From assembly GCF_019397265.1 (NCBI RefSeq), contig NZ_CP068985.1, positions 2,894,501 to 2,958,500 on the forward strand: DNA of 64,000 nt, given 5' to 3'. This document shows positions 61,662-64,000 of this stretch, in pieces. The translations under genes and the position numbers were made by a program. Under the pieces are notes generated by a model, which worked only from the letters and a program-made list of their open reading frames with translations, was not told where the DNA came from and ran no database searches. The stretch's first letter is position 1, and each line of letters opens with the position of its first letter. Source of the DNA: Nonomuraea coxensis DSM 45129. GTDB taxonomy: Bacteria > Actinomycetota > Actinomycetes > Streptosporangiales > Streptosporangiaceae.

Positions 61662-62636
61662 ATGGCGTTGACCGCGGCGCACGTCGCCTGGACGGGCCCC
61701 CACCGGGCGGGGCTGCGCAGGCACCGCGACAGGGCGCTGGAGAACGGGCCCTACGCGATGCCCGTCGAGGAGATCCTCACCTGCGTGCACGGGATCCGGG
61801 CGTGGCGGGCCTTCCACGGCGGCGTCGAGCTGGTGACCGACACACTGGGCGCCAAGTACGCCGCCGAGCAGGGCCTGGACGTGCTCTACGACCGCGTCAA
61901 CACCGCCCTCGACGCCCTGGACGAGCTCGACATCGACCCGCTGTTCTACTTCGCCGCGGGCAAGAGCCATCTGGCGACGCTCCGCCGGGCCCCGTTCGCC
62001 GTCATCGACACCGATCTCTACCTGCGCAGTCCCATCGAAGGGCTGGACCGCGGGGGCTTCGTCTTCGCCCACTGGGAGTCGACCGGCAACGCCGTCTACC
62101 CGCCGGTTGCCGAGGTGCCCAACCAGGGCGGCGCCGACCTGTCGCGCTGGGTCTTCGACACTCCCGCCGCGAACATGGCGATCTCGGTGTTCCTGGACGA
62201 CGAGCACCGGGCCGCGTACGCGGCCGCGTCGATGGAGTTCATGACGGGCAACGCCGCGCCGTCGGCGACCGACCCGCTCGTCCGGCAGACGTTCGCCGAG
62301 CAGCGCCTCGCCCCGGCGGTGGCGCGGGCGCTCGGTATCGACCTGCGCCCCGTGACCGGCAGGTTCTGGATCGTCGAGGCGGAACGGTGGGACGGCCCCC
62401 CGCACGCCGGGCTCTTCCACCACACCTGGCACCACAAGCGGATCCTGCGCGACCACCCCGAACTGCGGCCCGCCTACTGGCGCTACCTGCTGGAAGACCT
62501 GCTGTGGACGTTCCCCGACACCTACGACCTGCTGATGTCCGCGCCTGGGCTGGGGGAGTGCGCGGAGCTGATCCGCCGGACCCGGCGCGATCTGGAGGCC
62601 GACGGCCCCAGCCTGCTCGACTGGAGGAAGCGATGA
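61662..62636 (+). CDS. DUF6734-like protein, possible GT-A-fold glycosyltransferase
   Basis: 324 residues, no signal or membrane segment. The layout VELVTDTLGAKYAAEQGLDV, DELDIDPLFYFAAGKSHLA and then FAVIDTDLYLRSPI (DxD) looks like the DUF6734 group, whose shape recalls GT-A glycosyltransferases. Later aromatic/His-rich blocks (AGLFHHTWHHKRIL) may form the acceptor site. It starts three bases after the NRPS stop and overlaps the next NRPS gene (ATGA), so it belongs to the pathway. It might glycosylate the peptide or carrier-bound intermediate. Confidence 0.6.
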   Translation: MALTAAHVAWTGPHRAGLRRHRDRALENGPYAMPVEEILTCVHGIRAWRAFHGGVELVTDTLGAKYAAEQGLDVLYDRVNTALDALDELDIDPLFYFAAGKSHLATLRRAPFAVIDTDLYLRSPIEGLDRGGFVFAHWESTGNAVYPPVAEVPNQGGADLSRWVFDTPAANMAISVFLDDEHRAAYAAASMEFMTGNAAPSATDPLVRQTFAEQRLAPAVARALGIDLRPVTGRFWIVEAERWDGPPHAGLFHHTWHHKRILRDHPELRPAYWRYLLEDLLWTFPDTYDLLMSAPGLGECAELIRRTRRDLEADGPSLLDWRKR

Positions 62637-64000
62637 CCGCACCGGCCACGCCGCTCGGTTGGGGAAGCGAAGACCGTACCGGCGACGGCGCTCGACTGGG
62701 GGAAGCGATGACCGCACCGGTCGCGTCGCCGACGCTCGACGCGCTCGGGGGGATCTGGCGCGAGGTGTTGCGCCTTTCGCGCGTCTCCCCTGAGGACAAC
62801 TTCTTCGCCCTGGGCGGCGACTCCTTCCGCGCCACCAGGCTCGCCGCGCTGGTCGGCGAGCGGTTCGGCGTGGCCGCCACCGCCGCGCTCGCCTTCGACC
62901 GGCCCGAACTCGCCGGGCAGGCCCGCTGGATCGACGGCGCGCGGGCCGGCGACGCACCTCTCACCCCGCTGCCGCAGGCCCCGCCGTCGGCCGTCCCGCT
63001 CAGCACCCAGCAGGAGGACTTCCTGTACTGGATGTTCGAGCCCCGGCTTCACGGCTCCCAGGACGTGCGCGACATCGGCTCCTGCTGCACCGCGATCAGG
63101 ATCAGGGACGAGCTGGACGTGCCGCTGCTCACCCGTGCGCTGAACGCGCTCGTGGCCCGCCACGAGGCGCTGCGCACCGTGGTCCGGCCCGACGGGACGG
63201 TGGAGATCGTCGCCGATCGTCCGCCGCAGGTCGCCGAGGAACGGGCGGCGGACGAGGCCGAGGCCGGCCGCATCGTGTGGCACGAGCGCATGCGCCTCGA
63301 CGACGTCATCGCCGGCCCGCTGGTGCGAGCCCTCGTCGTCCACATCGGCCAGGACGACGACGCGGACGACCACGTCCTCGTCTTGGCCGTGCACCACTTC
63401 GCGTTCGACGGGTTCTCCTTCGGCGTGCTGCTGAGGGAGCTCGCCCTCCTCTACTCCGCGCTGTCGACGGGACACCCCGACCCGCTGCGGCCCCTGCCGA
63501 TCACCTACACCGACTACTGCCGCTTCGCCCGCGAGCAGTGGCCGGTGAACCAGCCGTACTGGGACCGCGTGCTGGAGGGCGCTCCCACGGACCTGAGCCC
63601 GTTCCCGGGGCGCAGGGAGACGAGCCGGTTCTCCCGGCGGCGGCACGCCTTCGAGGTCGAACCCGCGCTGCGCGACCGGCTGGCCGAGATCGCGCGCGAG
63701 CGCGGCGCCACCACGTTCATGGCGGTCGCCGCCTGCTGGACGTGGCTGCTGGCCGAGTGGACCGGCCGTACTGACATCGTCGTGATGTCGCCCGTGCCAG
63801 GCAGGACGCTGCCCGAGCACGAGACCCTGGTCGGCTGCCTGGTGCAGTCGCTGATCCTGCGCTTCGACGTCTCCGGCCGCCCCGGCTACGCCGAACTGCT
63901 CGACCGGGTGCGGGACGTCGCCGTGGGCGCCGTGGCCCACCAGCTCCACGCGTACCAGGACGCCCGGCTGCGCGTGCCGTTCCCGTCGCGCATCCACTAC
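62633..64000 (+). CDS. NRPS protein starting PCP-C (runs off the window)
   Basis: 456 visible codons, no stop before the window end. The frame begins at ATG 62633 (ATGA overlap); ATG 62708 is equally placed because the start region is duplicated. A carrier domain comes first (FFALGGDSFRATRLAAL), then a condensation domain with VHHFAFDG intact and VVMSPVPGRTLPEH later. A leading PCP with no A domain must be charged in trans, for example by the free-standing adenylation protein at 56013. Confidence 0.88.
   Translation, partial: MTAPATPLGWGSEDRTGDGARLGEAMTAPVASPTLDALGGIWREVLRLSRVSPEDNFFALGGDSFRATRLAALVGERFGVAATAALAFDRPELAGQARWIDGARAGDAPLTPLPQAPPSAVPLSTQQEDFLYWMFEPRLHGSQDVRDIGSCCTAIRIRDELDVPLLTRALNALVARHEALRTVVRPDGTVEIVADRPPQVAEERAADEAEAGRIVWHERMRLDDVIAGPLVRALVVHIGQDDDADDHVLVLAVHHFAFDGFSFGVLLRELALLYSALSTGHPDPLRPLPITYTDYCRFAREQWPVNQPYWDRVLEGAPTDLSPFPGRRETSRFSRRRHAFEVEPALRDRLAEIARERGATTFMAVAACWTWLLAEWTGRTDIVVMSPVPGRTLPEHETLVGCLVQSLILRFDVSGRPGYAELLDRVRDVAVGAVAHQLHAYQDARLRVPFPSRIHY

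Overview
The window is from a high-GC actinomycete. The evidence is dense G/C-rich third positions, frequent GTG starts, ATGA/GTGA stop-start overlaps, an XRE(DUF5753)/DUF397 pair, an NRPS locus, several P450s and Streptomyces-like maltose genes. A filamentous soil genus (Streptomyces or Streptosporangiales type) is an inference; the sequence does not fix the genus.

Layout. 0-1.4 kb: the tail of a LuxR regulator and a secreted SGNH esterase. 1.6-9.6 kb: a GntR/UTRA regulator with its putative operators and a five-gene operon (lipoprotein binding protein, fused double permease, ATPase, PF15698-like phosphatase, secreted phosphodiester glycosidase). This looks like uptake and dephosphorylation of a sugar-phosphate or phosphodiester product. 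10.0-11.7 kb: a MarR regulator divergent from an NAD-dependent epimerase, with a 33-bp palindrome between them. 11.7-24.1 kb: an accessory region holding IS30 and dehydrogenase remnants, two copies of the 3' half of a CAU-anticodon tRNA gene, integrase-like repeat arms, an SDR/P450 pair and a wrecked defence island. In the island an Avs-like nuclease-STAND NTPase gene is split by a 1000-bp IS whose precise removal restores a 1415-codon frame. A 44-codon start of a second such nuclease gene is joined through a 900-bp IS to the tail of an XRE regulator.

24.3-30.9 kb: a P450 and a double-HTH TetR regulator, divergent from a three-subunit molybdenum hydroxylase (2Fe-2S, FAD, molybdopterin) followed by another TetR gene. 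30.9-36.0 kb: two secreted GH13 amylases carrying the same pair of CBM25 modules, at the N-terminus in one and the C-terminus in the other, encoded by matching 540-bp repeats. 36.6-44.7 kb: an eight-gene, mostly translationally coupled minus-strand operon for a glycan or glycolipid. It has two GT4 and one GT2 glycosyltransferases, a Wzx-like exporter, a MobA-like nucleotidyltransferase, a HAD phosphatase, a CofD/YvcK-like protein and a membrane protein.

45.1-56.0 kb: a maltodextrin regulon with a large secreted amylase that ends where a pullulanase half would normally start, two paralogous LacI regulators, MalEFG-type transport genes and an alpha-glucosidase. TGCAAG-type repeats lie at its promoters. 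56.0-64.0 kb: the start of an NRPS cluster with a free-standing adenylation plus degenerate condensation protein, a C-A-PCP module with a glycine-like specificity code, a DUF6734-like glycosyltransferase-fold protein and a PCP-C protein that runs off the window.

The most notable systems are the CofC/CofD-like glycan operon, the phosphodiester glycosidase/transport operon and the IS-disrupted defence island. All functional statements come from reading motifs and context; no database search was run.
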